From NCBI RefSeq assembly GCF_900070365.1, contig NZ_LN850107.1, positions 5,518,001 through 5,582,000 of the forward strand: a DNA stretch of 64,000 bases. Reading direction: 5' to 3'. Positions 7,301 to 14,943 of this stretch are shown piece after piece. Position 1 is the stretch's first letter. Each line of letters opens with the position of its first letter. The position numbers and the translations under genes were made by a program. Below the pieces are notes generated by a model. It did not search any database, was not told the DNA's origin, and was given only the letters and a program-made list of their open reading frames with translations. The DNA is from Alloactinosynnema sp. L-07 (GTDB lineage: Bacteria; Actinomycetota; Actinomycetes; Mycobacteriales; Pseudonocardiaceae).

Positions 7301-9249
7301 TCGAGGGAGCCGACGACCTCGGTGACGATCTCCAGCCCCTCGGCCTGCGTGGCGAGCTGGTCGCTCACCGGCTCGGCCGCCGCCACGGTCGTGATCGCCT
7401 CGGCATCGGCGACGAGCCTGGCGACCTGCTCGTGGTACCCGGCGAACGCGTCCGCGCCCTGCAGGAAGCCGACCGCCCGCTTGCCCGCATCGTTCAACTG
7501 TTCAACAAGAGAATTGTTCAACGATTCTACTTGTGAACCATCGATATAGCGGACGTCCCGGAGCGTGATCACCCGCCCCTGGACCCGACGCAACTCGGCG
7601 AGCTGGCCCACCCACGCGTCGGCCGTCTTGGGCGCCTCGCCGCGCACGGTCCGGATCAGGGAGGCGACCTGCGCGGACACCTCGGCCAGCGCGTCCGCGG
7701 CCTGCTTGGTCAGCGCCGAGACGGTCTCGAACTCGTCGAGCACCTGCTCGGCGGTCGCCCGCACCTCGCTCAGCGGCTCGCGCAAGTCCCCGACATCGAG
7801 CCAGTGATAGATGTCGAACACCCGCGCGCACGCCGTGATCAGCGCCTCGAACACCGCCGCCGAAGGAGCCATGTCGCCGACCATGTGGGTCACCGACAGG
7901 CAATCCGAGATCCCCCGCACCAGCTCCGGGTTCCCGACCTTCTCCAGCGGCCCGGTGCCCACCGGCTGCGCCGCGGCGTAGGTGTCGGACAGGTACGGCG
8001 TCTGCCACACCTGCATCGCGTGCACCCGCGTCGGTTCCTCCGAGTCGGCCCGGAAGATCACCAGCGTGCCGTCGTCGAACAGCGAGTACCCGTGGCAGAC
8101 CAGCGGGTTCGCCACTTCCTTGCGGATCAGGTTGTACGGCAGCAGCAGCGACCGCCCGTCGCCGCGCGCGTGGAAGACGAACAGCACATCCTCGCCGTTG
8201 GGCGAGCGGATGACGCGCTCGTACTCCAGGTCGGTGACATCGGTGTCGAACGTCTTGTGCACCCCGGTGGCCAGGTAGTAGCCGCCGGGGAAGATCAGGC
8301 CGTGGTCCTCGGGCAGCCTGCGGCAGGCCTGCCCGATCCCGTCGAGCCGCACGACCGTCCTGGTGTGGGTGTTGAACACCAGGTGCCGCCAGTCCGGCTC
8401 CTTGTACGGCCGCACGCGGATAAGGATCAGCGGCCCGACCTGCGCGTAGTGCACCTCGGCGTCGGCGAGGCTCTGCAATGGCTCGTCGACGGGCTCGGAG
8501 TAGACGCCCTCGCCGGTCTCGGTGTTGTTCTCCACCTTGAGGGTCAAGTCACCGTGCACGGTCTCGATGAAGACCTGGCCCAGGATCGAGATGTGCGGGA
8601 ACCGGCCCAGCACGTGATCGTCGCGGGTCGCCTCGGTCCACTCGAAGTCGTGCGACGGCGGGAAGACGTGGTCCCGCTCGCCCCGATTGTCCTCATAGGA
8701 CACAGTGCCGTCGACGGCCACCTTCCACCGCAGGACCTTGGTGTCCTCGGTGCGCGGCCCGGTCTGGAACACCCCGAGCAGCTTGCCCTCGACCCGCCGC
8801 AGCTGCAGCAGCCGGGTCTCACGGTAGTACCGGTACAGCTCGGCGAAGTCGCGCTGGAACTGCTCGTCACCCAGCAGCGGTGGCAGCTCGGCCGGGTCGA
8901 ACCGGAACGCCTCGCCGTCGCGGGTGAAGGTGTGCAGCGAGAACACGTCGGCGATCGTGGTCTCGGGCTTGAGCCCGATGAACACGTTGTAGCCGAACAC
9001 CATCGTCGAACCCAGCGCGACGATGTCGCGGGGCACGCAGTTGTTCTCCGTGCGGATCCGGTCGGTGCCGACTAGCCGCAGCTCGGTCCCGCCGAAGACG
9101 CGCAGCCGCTCGTCGTTGAGCGCTCGCGCCCGGCGGGCCAGCTCGGCGGCCTGCTCGCCGAGCCGGGCCCGCAGCACCTCGTAGGTGCCCGCGTCCAGCG
9201 CGGGCGCGGTCGATGTCACCGCGGCCGTCGCTCCGTCTGTCACTGTCAC
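4399..9249 (-). CDS. giant AAA+ 'DNA repair ATPase' (DUF3686-type)
   Basis: This 1616-aa protein starts at GTG 9247-9249, which overlaps the flotillin stop (GTGA). The N-terminal 450 residues have a beta-rich, WD-like character (EVHYAQVGPLILIRVRPYKEPD). A long coiled-coil middle follows, about residues 500-900. The C-terminal AAA+ module carries Walker A SPPGYGKTTLMEY near residue 1263, Walker B VLLYLDDIQHTNPE near 1325 and a sensor-like CMAGNPYTESG. This is the architecture annotated as 'ATPase involved in DNA repair'; I know of no direct biochemical proof of that role. Its fixed neighbours here are a flotillin and an NfeD/YqiJ-like protein, so a membrane-linked remodelling role is as likely as repair. 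Confidence 0.8.
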   Translation of the reverse strand: MTVTDGATAAVTSTAPALDAGTYEVLRARLGEQAAELARRARALNDERLRVFGGTELRLVGTDRIRTENNCVPRDIVALGSTMVFGYNVFIGLKPETTIADVFSLHTFTRDGEAFRFDPAELPPLLGDEQFQRDFAELYRYYRETRLLQLRRVEGKLLGVFQTGPRTEDTKVLRWKVAVDGTVSYEDNRGERDHVFPPSHDFEWTEATRDDHVLGRFPHISILGQVFIETVHGDLTLKVENNTETGEGVYSEPVDEPLQSLADAEVHYAQVGPLILIRVRPYKEPDWRHLVFNTHTRTVVRLDGIGQACRRLPEDHGLIFPGGYYLATGVHKTFDTDVTDLEYERVIRSPNGEDVLFVFHARGDGRSLLLPYNLIRKEVANPLVCHGYSLFDDGTLVIFRADSEEPTRVHAMQVWQTPYLSDTYAAAQPVGTGPLEKVGNPELVRGISDCLSVTHMVGDMAPSAAVFEALITACARVFDIYHWLDVGDLREPLSEVRATAEQVLDEFETVSALTKQAADALAEVSAQVASLIRTVRGEAPKTADAWVGQLAELRRVQGRVITLRDVRYIDGSQVESLNNSLVEQLNDAGKRAVGFLQGADAFAGYHEQVARLVADAEAITTVAAAEPVSDQLATQAEGLEIVTEVVGSLDIADATARTSILERVGEVLAGVNRARATLVARRKELLATEGRAAFAAEFALLGQAITGALAVADTPQRCDEQLGKLMLQVENLETRFGDFDDFLTELGTKRTDVYEAFSSRKQALLDDRARRADRLIESADRVLASVQRRVAGLKSVDEVNTYFASDPMVAKLRSVAADLRELGDQVRAEELDGRVKAARQEAGRSLRDRLDLYTDGGDTLRFGKHAFAVNTQPLDLTLVPHDGGMAFAVTGTDYRSTVRDEDFQSTSEFWSQLLVSESTEVYRAEHLAASIMDSAVPSDSSNLLDEVRTVAETRYDEGYERGVHDHDAAKILDVLLRLHAGAGLLRYSPQVRAAAQLFWAHGTDEPQRAQWTVRAGSLARARAAFGPVPAIGDLSVELSEAASAFLASSGLPVENVGEYLFEELAGTPLGFVTSAGARTLVDKFRRACGPQFDEDVRAVGDLAARHQLVRAWLSTFQASANLSDVDLPEAVAIELCGDLPRHDSSAALSGKVEGLLGAHPRITDRSLDLRLDEFLARTSRFRSERVPAYRAYQRRREALVVREKERLRLTEYQPKVMSAFVRNRLLDEVYLPLIGDNLAKQLGAAGENKRTDQMGLLLLISPPGYGKTTLMEYVANRLGLVFVKVNGPALGHDVTSIDPADAPNATARQEIEKINFGLEMGSNVLLYLDDIQHTNPELLQKFISLCDAQRRMEGVWDGRTRTYDLRGKRFAVCMAGNPYTESGKRFRVPDMLANRADVWNLGDVLSGREELFSLSYVENALTSNPVLAPLSTRERADIGLFVRMARGDSSVRADQLAHPYSSVEVERIVSVLSKLLRVQEVVLANNKAYIASAAQAEASRTEPPFGLQGSYRNMNKLAERIVPVMNSDELEAAIDDHYRGEAQTLTAGAEANLLKLAELRGRLSAEQAERWAAVKAGYLRERALGGDGDDPMSRAVGAVGLLADRVGGIEAAIRGS

Positions 9250-11255
9250 CGCTGTGCGGCGGCCAGTGCGGCGACGGGCTGGTCGGCGACGCCGAGCCGC
9301 TGGGCGTGCCCGAGCAACTCGGTCAGCTTCCCGGCCTCGCCGTTGCCCGAGTTGATCAACTTGAGCAGCAGCGCCGACACCGTCAGGTTCTTGATGTCGT
9401 TGGTGTCGACCGAGCCGAGCAGTGACTTCACGTCGTCGGTGAAGCTGGCCGAACCGTTGAGCCACGGCCCGGCGAGCTGCTGGGCGACCGACGAGTGGTC
9501 CATGAACCCGTCGACACTCTTGCCGATCGACACCGCGCCCACGATCCGCTCGAAGAACTGGGTCTCGCCGCCGACGATGTCGATGTCGGCCTTCTCCAGG
9601 CCCGCGGCCAGCACCATGGCCTGCGCCTCGGCGACCTCGCGCTGCGCCTCGATGCCCTTGAGGCGGATGTCCCGCTCCGCCTCAAGCCGCAGCCGGTATT
9701 CCTCGTGCGAGCGGGTGGCCTGGTCCATCGCGGCGAGCGCGCCCGCCTTGTCCGACAGGCCTTCCGCCTCGCCCTTGAGCTTGAACTTGATCGAGTCGGC
9801 CTCGACCATCGCCTTCTCGCGGGCGACCACGGCCTCCGCGCGGCCGACCTTCTCGATCGCCAGCGCGTCGCGTTCGCGCACCTGCACCTGGGCCAGCCCC
9901 TCGGCGGCGGCCTCGGCCTGGGTGCCCTCGGCGAGGCGGATCTTGGCCCGCGCGTCGAGTTCGGCGGCCTGCTGACGCGCCTCGGCGAGCACGAGTTCCT
10001 CGCGCGCCTTGTGCTTGGCCGATGCCTCCGCGGCCTCGGCGGCCTTGATGTCCTTGACCAGGTTCTCCTGCGCCTCCGCCTCGGCCCCGATGACCAGCGC
10101 CTGACGCATCCGCTCGGCTTCCTCGACCGCGCGCAGCCGCTTGATCGCCTCTTCCTGCTCGGCGACGGTCTTGTCGACGGCGATCCGCTCGCGCACGACC
10201 TCGGCCACGGCGCGCTTCTCGCCCTCGACCTCCTTGTCGGCGGAGATGCGCGAGAGCGAGGTCTCGCGCTCGCGGGCGATGACCTCCAGCATCCGGTCCT
10301 TCTCGATGCGCTCGGTCTCGATGGCGATCACGCGCTCGCGGTTCTTCTGCGCCACGGCGATCTCACGGGCCTGGTTCTCGCTCTGCACACCCAGCGCTTC
10401 GTCGGTGCGCAGCTGGGCGGTGTTGGCCTTGAGCCGCTCCTCGGCCTGCACCTTCAGGATCTCGGCCTCCTCGCGGGCGCGCATGGTCTCGACCTCGCGG
10501 CGCTGCTTGATCTCCGCGTCGGCCTTGCGCCGCTCCAGCTCCAGGATGGCCTCCCGCGCGTCGACGTTCTGGCGGGTGATCTCCTTCTCCTCGTTGCGCT
10601 GGAACTCGTTGGTGCGGATGTGCTCGATCGCGGTCAGCTCGGTGATCTTGCGGATGCCCTGCGCGTCGAGGATGTTGGCCGCGTCGAGCTGCGACATCGG
10701 GGTCTGCTCGAGGTAGTCGATGGCGGCGTCCTCAAGGCTGTAGCCGTTGAGGTCGGTGCCGATGACCCGGATGATCTGGTCGCGGAACTGGTCGCGCTGG
10801 GTGTAGAGGTCGACGAAGTCCAGCTGCTTGCCCACGGTCTTGAGCGCCTCGGAGAACTTGGCGTTGAACAGCACCTGCAGGGTGCTCTCGTCGCTGGCCC
10901 GCTGCGTGCCGATCGCCTGCGCCACCTTGATGACGTCCTCGGTGGTCTTGTTGACCCGCACGAAGAACGTGATCCGGATGTCGGCGCGGATGTTGTCGCG
11001 GCAGATCAGGCCCTCGGTGCCCGCCCGGTTGATCTCGATGGTCTTGACCGAGATGTCCATGACCTCGGCCTTGTGCAGCACGGGAAGCACGATCGCGCCG
11101 GTGAACGTCACGTATACGTTCTTGACCTTGGACACGATCAGCGCCTTGCCCTGTTCCACCTTGCGGAACAGCCTGCTGATCATGAACACCAGGATGACGA
11201 GGACGAGGAGGATCACGCCCAGCACGACGACAAGGCCAGTGGAGATCGGTTCCAT
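9246..11255 (-). CDS. flotillin/SPFH-domain membrane protein (YqiK-like)
   Basis: This 669-aa protein has an N-terminal membrane anchor at about residues 7-29 (GLVVVLGVILLVLVILVFMI). An SPFH (prohibitin-like) domain follows to about residue 200, containing ICRDNIRADIRITFFVRVNK and LNGYSLEDAAIDYLEQTP. Then comes a very long charged Ala/Glu-rich coiled coil of more than 300 residues (EAEILKVQAEERLKAN and similar). Flotillins oligomerise on the inner face of membranes and organise fluidity domains. It sits between the NfeD-like gene upstream and the overlapping AAA+ ATPase gene downstream. The gene pairing resembles E. coli yqiJ-yqiK. Confidence 0.9.
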   Translation of the reverse strand: MEPISTGLVVVLGVILLVLVILVFMISRLFRKVEQGKALIVSKVKNVYVTFTGAIVLPVLHKAEVMDISVKTIEINRAGTEGLICRDNIRADIRITFFVRVNKTTEDVIKVAQAIGTQRASDESTLQVLFNAKFSEALKTVGKQLDFVDLYTQRDQFRDQIIRVIGTDLNGYSLEDAAIDYLEQTPMSQLDAANILDAQGIRKITELTAIEHIRTNEFQRNEEKEITRQNVDAREAILELERRKADAEIKQRREVETMRAREEAEILKVQAEERLKANTAQLRTDEALGVQSENQAREIAVAQKNRERVIAIETERIEKDRMLEVIARERETSLSRISADKEVEGEKRAVAEVVRERIAVDKTVAEQEEAIKRLRAVEEAERMRQALVIGAEAEAQENLVKDIKAAEAAEASAKHKAREELVLAEARQQAAELDARAKIRLAEGTQAEAAAEGLAQVQVRERDALAIEKVGRAEAVVAREKAMVEADSIKFKLKGEAEGLSDKAGALAAMDQATRSHEEYRLRLEAERDIRLKGIEAQREVAEAQAMVLAAGLEKADIDIVGGETQFFERIVGAVSIGKSVDGFMDHSSVAQQLAGPWLNGSASFTDDVKSLLGSVDTNDIKNLTVSALLLKLINSGNGEAGKLTELLGHAQRLGVADQPVAALAAAQR

Positions 11256-11275
11256 GCTTCTGCAGCCCCTCAGAG

Positions 11276-11839
11276 TCAGGTGAGCGAAGAGTCGAGCGGG
11301 GAGATCCAGAAGAACTCGCCGTCGGGGTCGTAGTCGTAGATCACGGCGGTGTCACCCGCGCCGAGCGCGTCGTCGCCCGCCTTGCGGACCTGGATGACCG
11401 CCGATGAGCCGTCCGGTGCGGTCACTTCGGCCTGGCCGAAGGTCTGGTCGACCTGGCCGGTGCGCACCACACAGGTCCGGCCGACGAAGTCGACGCGCGA
11501 CGCGCCGGTGTCGTCGGGGAACAGCCGGTGCAGCGGCGCCATGGCCAGGCGTGTGACGAGAAGGCCGATCAGCAGTGCCCCCAGGAGCACACCGATCGAC
11601 ACGAGCGCGCCCCCGGGCAGCAGCACGGTGCCGACCAGCGCGGCGAACCACGCCACGAGGACCAGCAGCGAGACGGCGATCGTCAGCGGCACGCCGCCGA
11701 GTCCGAACGCCTCGACGTCCGCGGAGTCCATATCGGACACTCCGAGCGCGACGATCAGCCAGTAGAGGATGACGGCGACCAACAGGAAGGTGAACAGGAC
11801 CACGGGGAAACGGAGAGCCGTCGCGACGAACTCACCCAT
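11276..11839 (-). CDS. NfeD/YqiJ-like membrane protein with OB-fold
   Basis: This 187-aa protein has three hydrophobic helices in the first 110 residues (FPVVLFTFLLVAVILYWLIVA, LTIAVSLLVLVAWFAALVG, GALVSIGVLLGALLIGLLV). A soluble C-terminal OB-fold-like domain follows (DFVGRTCVVRTGQVDQTFGQAEV through DTAVIYDYDPDGEFFWI). NfeD-type proteins are encoded next to flotillins and are thought to help assemble flotillin domains. It is the first gene of the leftward three-gene operon, 20 nt before the flotillin. Confidence 0.85.
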   Translation of the reverse strand: MGEFVATALRFPVVLFTFLLVAVILYWLIVALGVSDMDSADVEAFGLGGVPLTIAVSLLVLVAWFAALVGTVLLPGGALVSIGVLLGALLIGLLVTRLAMAPLHRLFPDDTGASRVDFVGRTCVVRTGQVDQTFGQAEVTAPDGSSAVIQVRKAGDDALGAGDTAVIYDYDPDGEFFWISPLDSSLT

Positions 11840-11974
11840 CGACCGCCCCCAGAGACACTGTTGTTGGCGGCACCCTACCCGCCGCGTCGGAAGCTAGTTC
11901 GCGTTTCTCGGACATTTCGTGACGGGCCGGTGCACGGTCCACAGAGGAGATTGGGTCGGTCACACCAAGTTTGT

Positions 11975-12005
11975 GTTACGTGAAGTAACAGTTACTTGCT
12001 ATCAT
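11975..12005 (+). promoter_or_regulatory. overlapping palindromes with -10 box before the 12041 gene
   Basis: Two nested inverted repeats are seen: GTTAC-N5-GTAAC (11975-11989) and AAGTAACAGTTACTT (11983-11997). They are followed at once by TATCAT (12000-12005), a good -10. The repeats fill the -35/spacer region, the position expected for a repressor or activator operator. The regulator is not identified. Confidence 0.55.
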
Positions 12006-12040
12006 ACCTTCCACCCGGCTCCAGAACTGAGGTGGATGAC

Positions 12041-13879
12041 ATGCCGCTGGCCCATCCGGCAAGCCCGCCGCCCGCGGGCGGGGCGCCCGTCGACCAGATC
12101 CTGATCGCGCTCGGGATGTTCCTGGTCGTGTTCATCCCGCTGCTGGTCTTCGTGGTGCGGGAACGCACCGGGAAGGCGACCGTGCTGGGCAGGCTCGCCG
12201 ACCACAGCGAGCGGCTGACCGGGCTGCCCCGGTGGGCGCCGATACCGCTGGTGGTGGCGTTCGCGTCGGGCATCTCGGCGCTGGTCGGCGTCTACTGGGA
12301 CGTCCCGATCCACATGGAGCTAGGCCGCGACGAGGGCCCGCTGGCCAACCCGTCGCACTACCCGATCTACTTCGGCCTGGTCGGAATCATGTTCTCCGGG
12401 GTCATCAGCGGCGCGCTGGCCACCCGCGACCTGCCCGCCAAGGCGCTGCGGATCGGGCCGGACATCAGGGTGCCGCGCGGCAGCGTGCTGATGTTCGCCA
12501 CCGGCTCGGTCGCCCTCTCCGGCTTCCCCCTCGACGACGGGTGGCACCGCCTCTTCGGCCAGGACGTCACCGAGTGGGGCCCGACCCACGTGCTGATGAT
12601 CTGCGGCGCGATCACCGTCGTCATCGGACTTCAGCTGCTGCTGGCCGAGGCCCGCCAGGTCAAGGGCGACAGCCAGTGGACCCGGTGGCTCGGCGTGCTG
12701 CTCGCGGGGGCGTGGCTGATGGGCACCGCCGCGATGCTGATGGAGTTCGACCTCGGCGTCCCGCAGTTCCCGATGCTCAGCCACGTCGCCATCGTCGCGC
12801 TGACCACGACCTGGACGATGGTCGTCGGCCGCTCGTCGTTCGGCCCCGGCGGCGCGCTGCTGACGGTCGCGGTGCTGCTCGTCAGCCGCCCGTTCTTCGT
12901 CGCGCTGCCCTACGCGCTGGACTTCCACACCGCCGTCCTGCTGCCGTGTGTGGCGGAAGCGGTGATCATCGAGCTGGTCGCGCTGTTCCTCAAGCCCGGC
13001 TACCGCTTCGGCATCGCCGCCGGACTCGGCGTCGGCACGGTCGGCATGGTCGCCGAGTTCCAGTTCAGCCAGTGGATCATGCCCAACCCGTGGCCCGCGT
13101 CGATGCTCGCCGACGCCGTGGTCGTCGGCACGCTGTGCGCGGTCGGCGGCGGCCTGGTCGGCGCGTGGCAGCACCAGCGGATCACCGAGATAGCCAAGCC
13201 GCAGGCCCCGGCCCCCACGGGTTTCGCCCGCAGGCACGCGCTCGGGCTGGCGGGCGCGCTCGGCGCGACCGCCGTGCTGGCTTTCGTGATCCCGCCGCAG
13301 GACCCCGGCCCGGACTGGTCGGCCGACATCCAGCTCACCGAGTCGGCCACCGGCCTCCCCATCGCCCACCCGAAGGACGGCGAGGAGCGCTGGGTCAACG
13401 CGACGGTGACGATCACGCCCGCCGACGTCACCCGTGACGCGGTGTGGCTCAGCGGGTTCTCCTGGCAGGGCGGCGGGTTCAACTCCGCGCCGCTGGTCCC
13501 GGTCGGCGACGGTGTCTACCGAACCAGCGAGCCGCTGCCGGTCTACGGCGAGTGGAAGTCGGGCATCCGGCTGCACACCGCCGACCGCGTGCTGACGCTG
13601 GCACCGGTCTACGCGCCCGCCGACCCGGCCGCCAACGCGTCGTCGATCCGGGCCATCGACGGCGCGCACCCGTTCATCCCCGAGATCGAGTTCCTCCAGC
13701 GGGAACGCAAGTCCGACACCCCGGCCGTGCTGTGGACGACGGCGTACGTGTTCGTCGGCGGCGTGTTCGGGCTGGCTTGGGCGCTGTTCGCCTGGCTTTA
13801 CGCGTCGGCTGCTTCGACCGAACGTCTGCCCGAACGGTCGTCCCTCCGGCGTAAGAAGGCATCGACGCTGGAGGCATGA
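12041..13879 (+). CDS. multi-pass membrane protein of unknown function with C-terminal FixH/YtkA-like domain
   Basis: This 612-aa protein starts at ATG 12041 with GAGGTGG upstream. About ten hydrophobic helices are visible up to residue ~410. Conserved-looking His/Asp positions lie near the membrane faces (VYWDVPIHMELG, DDGWHRLFGQDVTEWGPTH). After a helix at about residues 405-425 an extracytoplasmic beta-rich region follows (WVNATVTITPADVTRDAVWL, YGEWKSGIRLHTADRVLTLAP), similar in style to FixH/YtkA-like domains, then a last membrane helix. No defined family is recognised. The His pattern hints at metal or redox handling. It is the first gene of an ATGA-coupled cascade. Confidence 0.7.
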   Translation: MPLAHPASPPPAGGAPVDQILIALGMFLVVFIPLLVFVVRERTGKATVLGRLADHSERLTGLPRWAPIPLVVAFASGISALVGVYWDVPIHMELGRDEGPLANPSHYPIYFGLVGIMFSGVISGALATRDLPAKALRIGPDIRVPRGSVLMFATGSVALSGFPLDDGWHRLFGQDVTEWGPTHVLMICGAITVVIGLQLLLAEARQVKGDSQWTRWLGVLLAGAWLMGTAAMLMEFDLGVPQFPMLSHVAIVALTTTWTMVVGRSSFGPGGALLTVAVLLVSRPFFVALPYALDFHTAVLLPCVAEAVIIELVALFLKPGYRFGIAAGLGVGTVGMVAEFQFSQWIMPNPWPASMLADAVVVGTLCAVGGGLVGAWQHQRITEIAKPQAPAPTGFARRHALGLAGALGATAVLAFVIPPQDPGPDWSADIQLTESATGLPIAHPKDGEERWVNATVTITPADVTRDAVWLSGFSWQGGGFNSAPLVPVGDGVYRTSEPLPVYGEWKSGIRLHTADRVLTLAPVYAPADPAANASSIRAIDGAHPFIPEIEFLQRERKSDTPAVLWTTAYVFVGGVFGLAWALFAWLYASAASTERLPERSSLRRKKASTLEA

Positions 13880-14103
13880 CCGAAGCCATAGCGCGGCTCG
13901 ACGCGGACACCCGCGACCAACTGCTTCAGTTCCTTGGCGTCAGTGACGCCCAGGACCTGCTGGAATCCGACGAAGGCTACGACGAGGTGATCTCGTTCTT
14001 CGAAGAACAGGTCAACGCCCTCCTCCAGGAGATGGAAGCCGTCCAGATCCGGGTCGCCTACCTGGCCGACCAGCTGGAGCAGTACGCCGGGGTACAGCGA
14101 TGA
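13876..14103 (+). CDS. 75-aa acidic helical protein
   Basis: The ATG at 13876 overlaps the stop of the membrane protein gene (ATGA). The protein is rich in Glu, Asp, Leu and Gln. Its two predicted helices, LDADTRDQLLQFLGVSDAQDLLESDEGY and a heptad-like second half (FFEEQVNALLQEMEAVQIRV), suggest a small coiled-coil adaptor. No family is recognised. It is certainly co-translated with its neighbours if real, since its own stop overlaps the next start. Confidence 0.6.
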   Translation: MTEAIARLDADTRDQLLQFLGVSDAQDLLESDEGYDEVISFFEEQVNALLQEMEAVQIRVAYLADQLEQYAGVQR

Positions 14104-14333
14104 CCCCCGGCGCAAGTGGCCTGGACCTGCTTCCGGTAGAGCTGCAGCTGAAGATCGTGGACCAACTCGATCCGCAGGATGTCGCCGCCGTCGCGCTGCT
14201 GGCCAGTAACAACCGCGCGGCACACCTCGCGCGCACCAGGCTCAGGCAGGTCTTGGACGGCTTGCACAACGGCCCGAACGTCCAGCAGTGGAACGCCGAC
14301 ATCCACCAGGCCATGTTCGGCCCGATCCCCTAG
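14100..14333 (+). CDS. 77-aa protein with F-box-like motif
   Basis: The ATG at 14100 overlaps the preceding stop (ATGA). Residues 10-40 (LLPVELQLKIVDQLDPQDV followed by AAVALLASNNRAA) match the F-box pattern LPxExxxxIxxxLxPxDlxxxxxV closely. F-boxes recruit Skp1 in eukaryotes. Actinobacteria have no SCF ligase, so a different partner, perhaps the coupled 75-aa protein, must be assumed. The stop codon overlaps, on the other strand, the stop of the Lrp gene. The call is a pattern match only and may be convergence in a short helical repeat. Confidence 0.55.
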   Translation: MTPGASGLDLLPVELQLKIVDQLDPQDVAAVALLASNNRAAHLARTRLRQVLDGLHNGPNVQQWNADIHQAMFGPIP

Positions 14334-14809
14334 TCCGGGAGGGACCGCTCGATCGCGTCGAGCAGGGGGGCCACCCGGTAGGGGATCTGGTCGGTCATCG
14401 CGACGGCGGTCGAGCTGCGGATCACGCCGCGGCAGGCGAGCACCGAGTTGATCACCTCGTGCAGGTGGCGGTTGCTGCGCGCGGCGACCCGGACCAGCAG
14501 GTCACCGTCGCCCGCGATGCCGTGCGCCTCCAGCACGTAGGGCACGAGCACCAGGTCGTCGATGGCCGAGCCGAGGCGGCCCTGCGCGACCTGGATGGTC
14601 AGGAACGCGGTCACCTCGACACCCAGCTCGGTGTAGTCGACGGCCCGGCCGCGCTGCCCGACCACACCCTGGCGTTCCAGCCGGGCGACCCTGGCGTGCG
14701 CGGTGTTGCGGGCGATCCCGAGGCGTTCGGCCAGCTCAGTGATGCCGACGCGCGGGCTGGCCACCAGCTCGCGGATGACCCGCAGGTCGAGGCGGTTCCA
14801 ACTGCCCAT
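14330..14809 (-). CDS. Lrp/AsnC family transcriptional regulator
   Basis: This 159-aa protein opens with an N-terminal winged HTH: LDLRVIRELVASPRVGITEL through GIARNTAHARVARLERQGVV. A RAM/ligand domain follows, with the AFLTIQV strand and GDGDLLVRVAARSNRHLHEVIN. The start at 14807-14809 has GGGAGG upstream; an in-frame ATG further upstream lacks one. It is divergent from the indolepyruvate ferredoxin oxidoreductase gene, and Lrp-type proteins often control such amino-acid catabolic neighbours, so it is the likely local regulator. Confidence 0.9.
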   Translation of the reverse strand: MGSWNRLDLRVIRELVASPRVGITELAERLGIARNTAHARVARLERQGVVGQRGRAVDYTELGVEVTAFLTIQVAQGRLGSAIDDLVLVPYVLEAHGIAGDGDLLVRVAARSNRHLHEVINSVLACRGVIRSSTAVAMTDQIPYRVAPLLDAIERSLPD

Positions 14810-14843
14810 GCCGCTCAACCTCCCATGATCACCCGGACATCTT

Positions 14844-14890
14844 TTGCGCAGATCGCTCAACTTTCCCCCTTGAGTCTTGCACAGCGCTCA
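14844..14890. promoter_or_regulatory. direct repeat, possible Lrp operator
   Basis: TTGCGCAGATCGCTCA (14844-14859) recurs as TTGCACAGCGCTCA (14877-14890). Their starts are 33 bp apart, three helical turns, in the region between the divergent Lrp and oxidoreductase genes. A short CTCAA/TTGAG inverted pair lies between them. Same-face repeated sites suit an octameric Lrp-type regulator. Binding is inferred. Confidence 0.5.
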
Positions 14891-14943
14891 CCGTGAATCG
14901 TTTGCTTGCCCGCGACGCGCAGGCGAGAGCGAAGGTGGCGGAC

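Noticed and set aside
7804..9075. 423-aa plus-strand frame antisense to the AAA+ ATPase
   Set aside because: Typical high-GC antisense shadow with Gln/Val/Arg bias; the minus strand has clear domains.
9495..11333. 612-aa plus-strand frame opposite the flotillin gene
   Set aside because: Repetitive Leu/Gly/Asp shadow of the coiled-coil coding strand; the flotillin is unambiguous.
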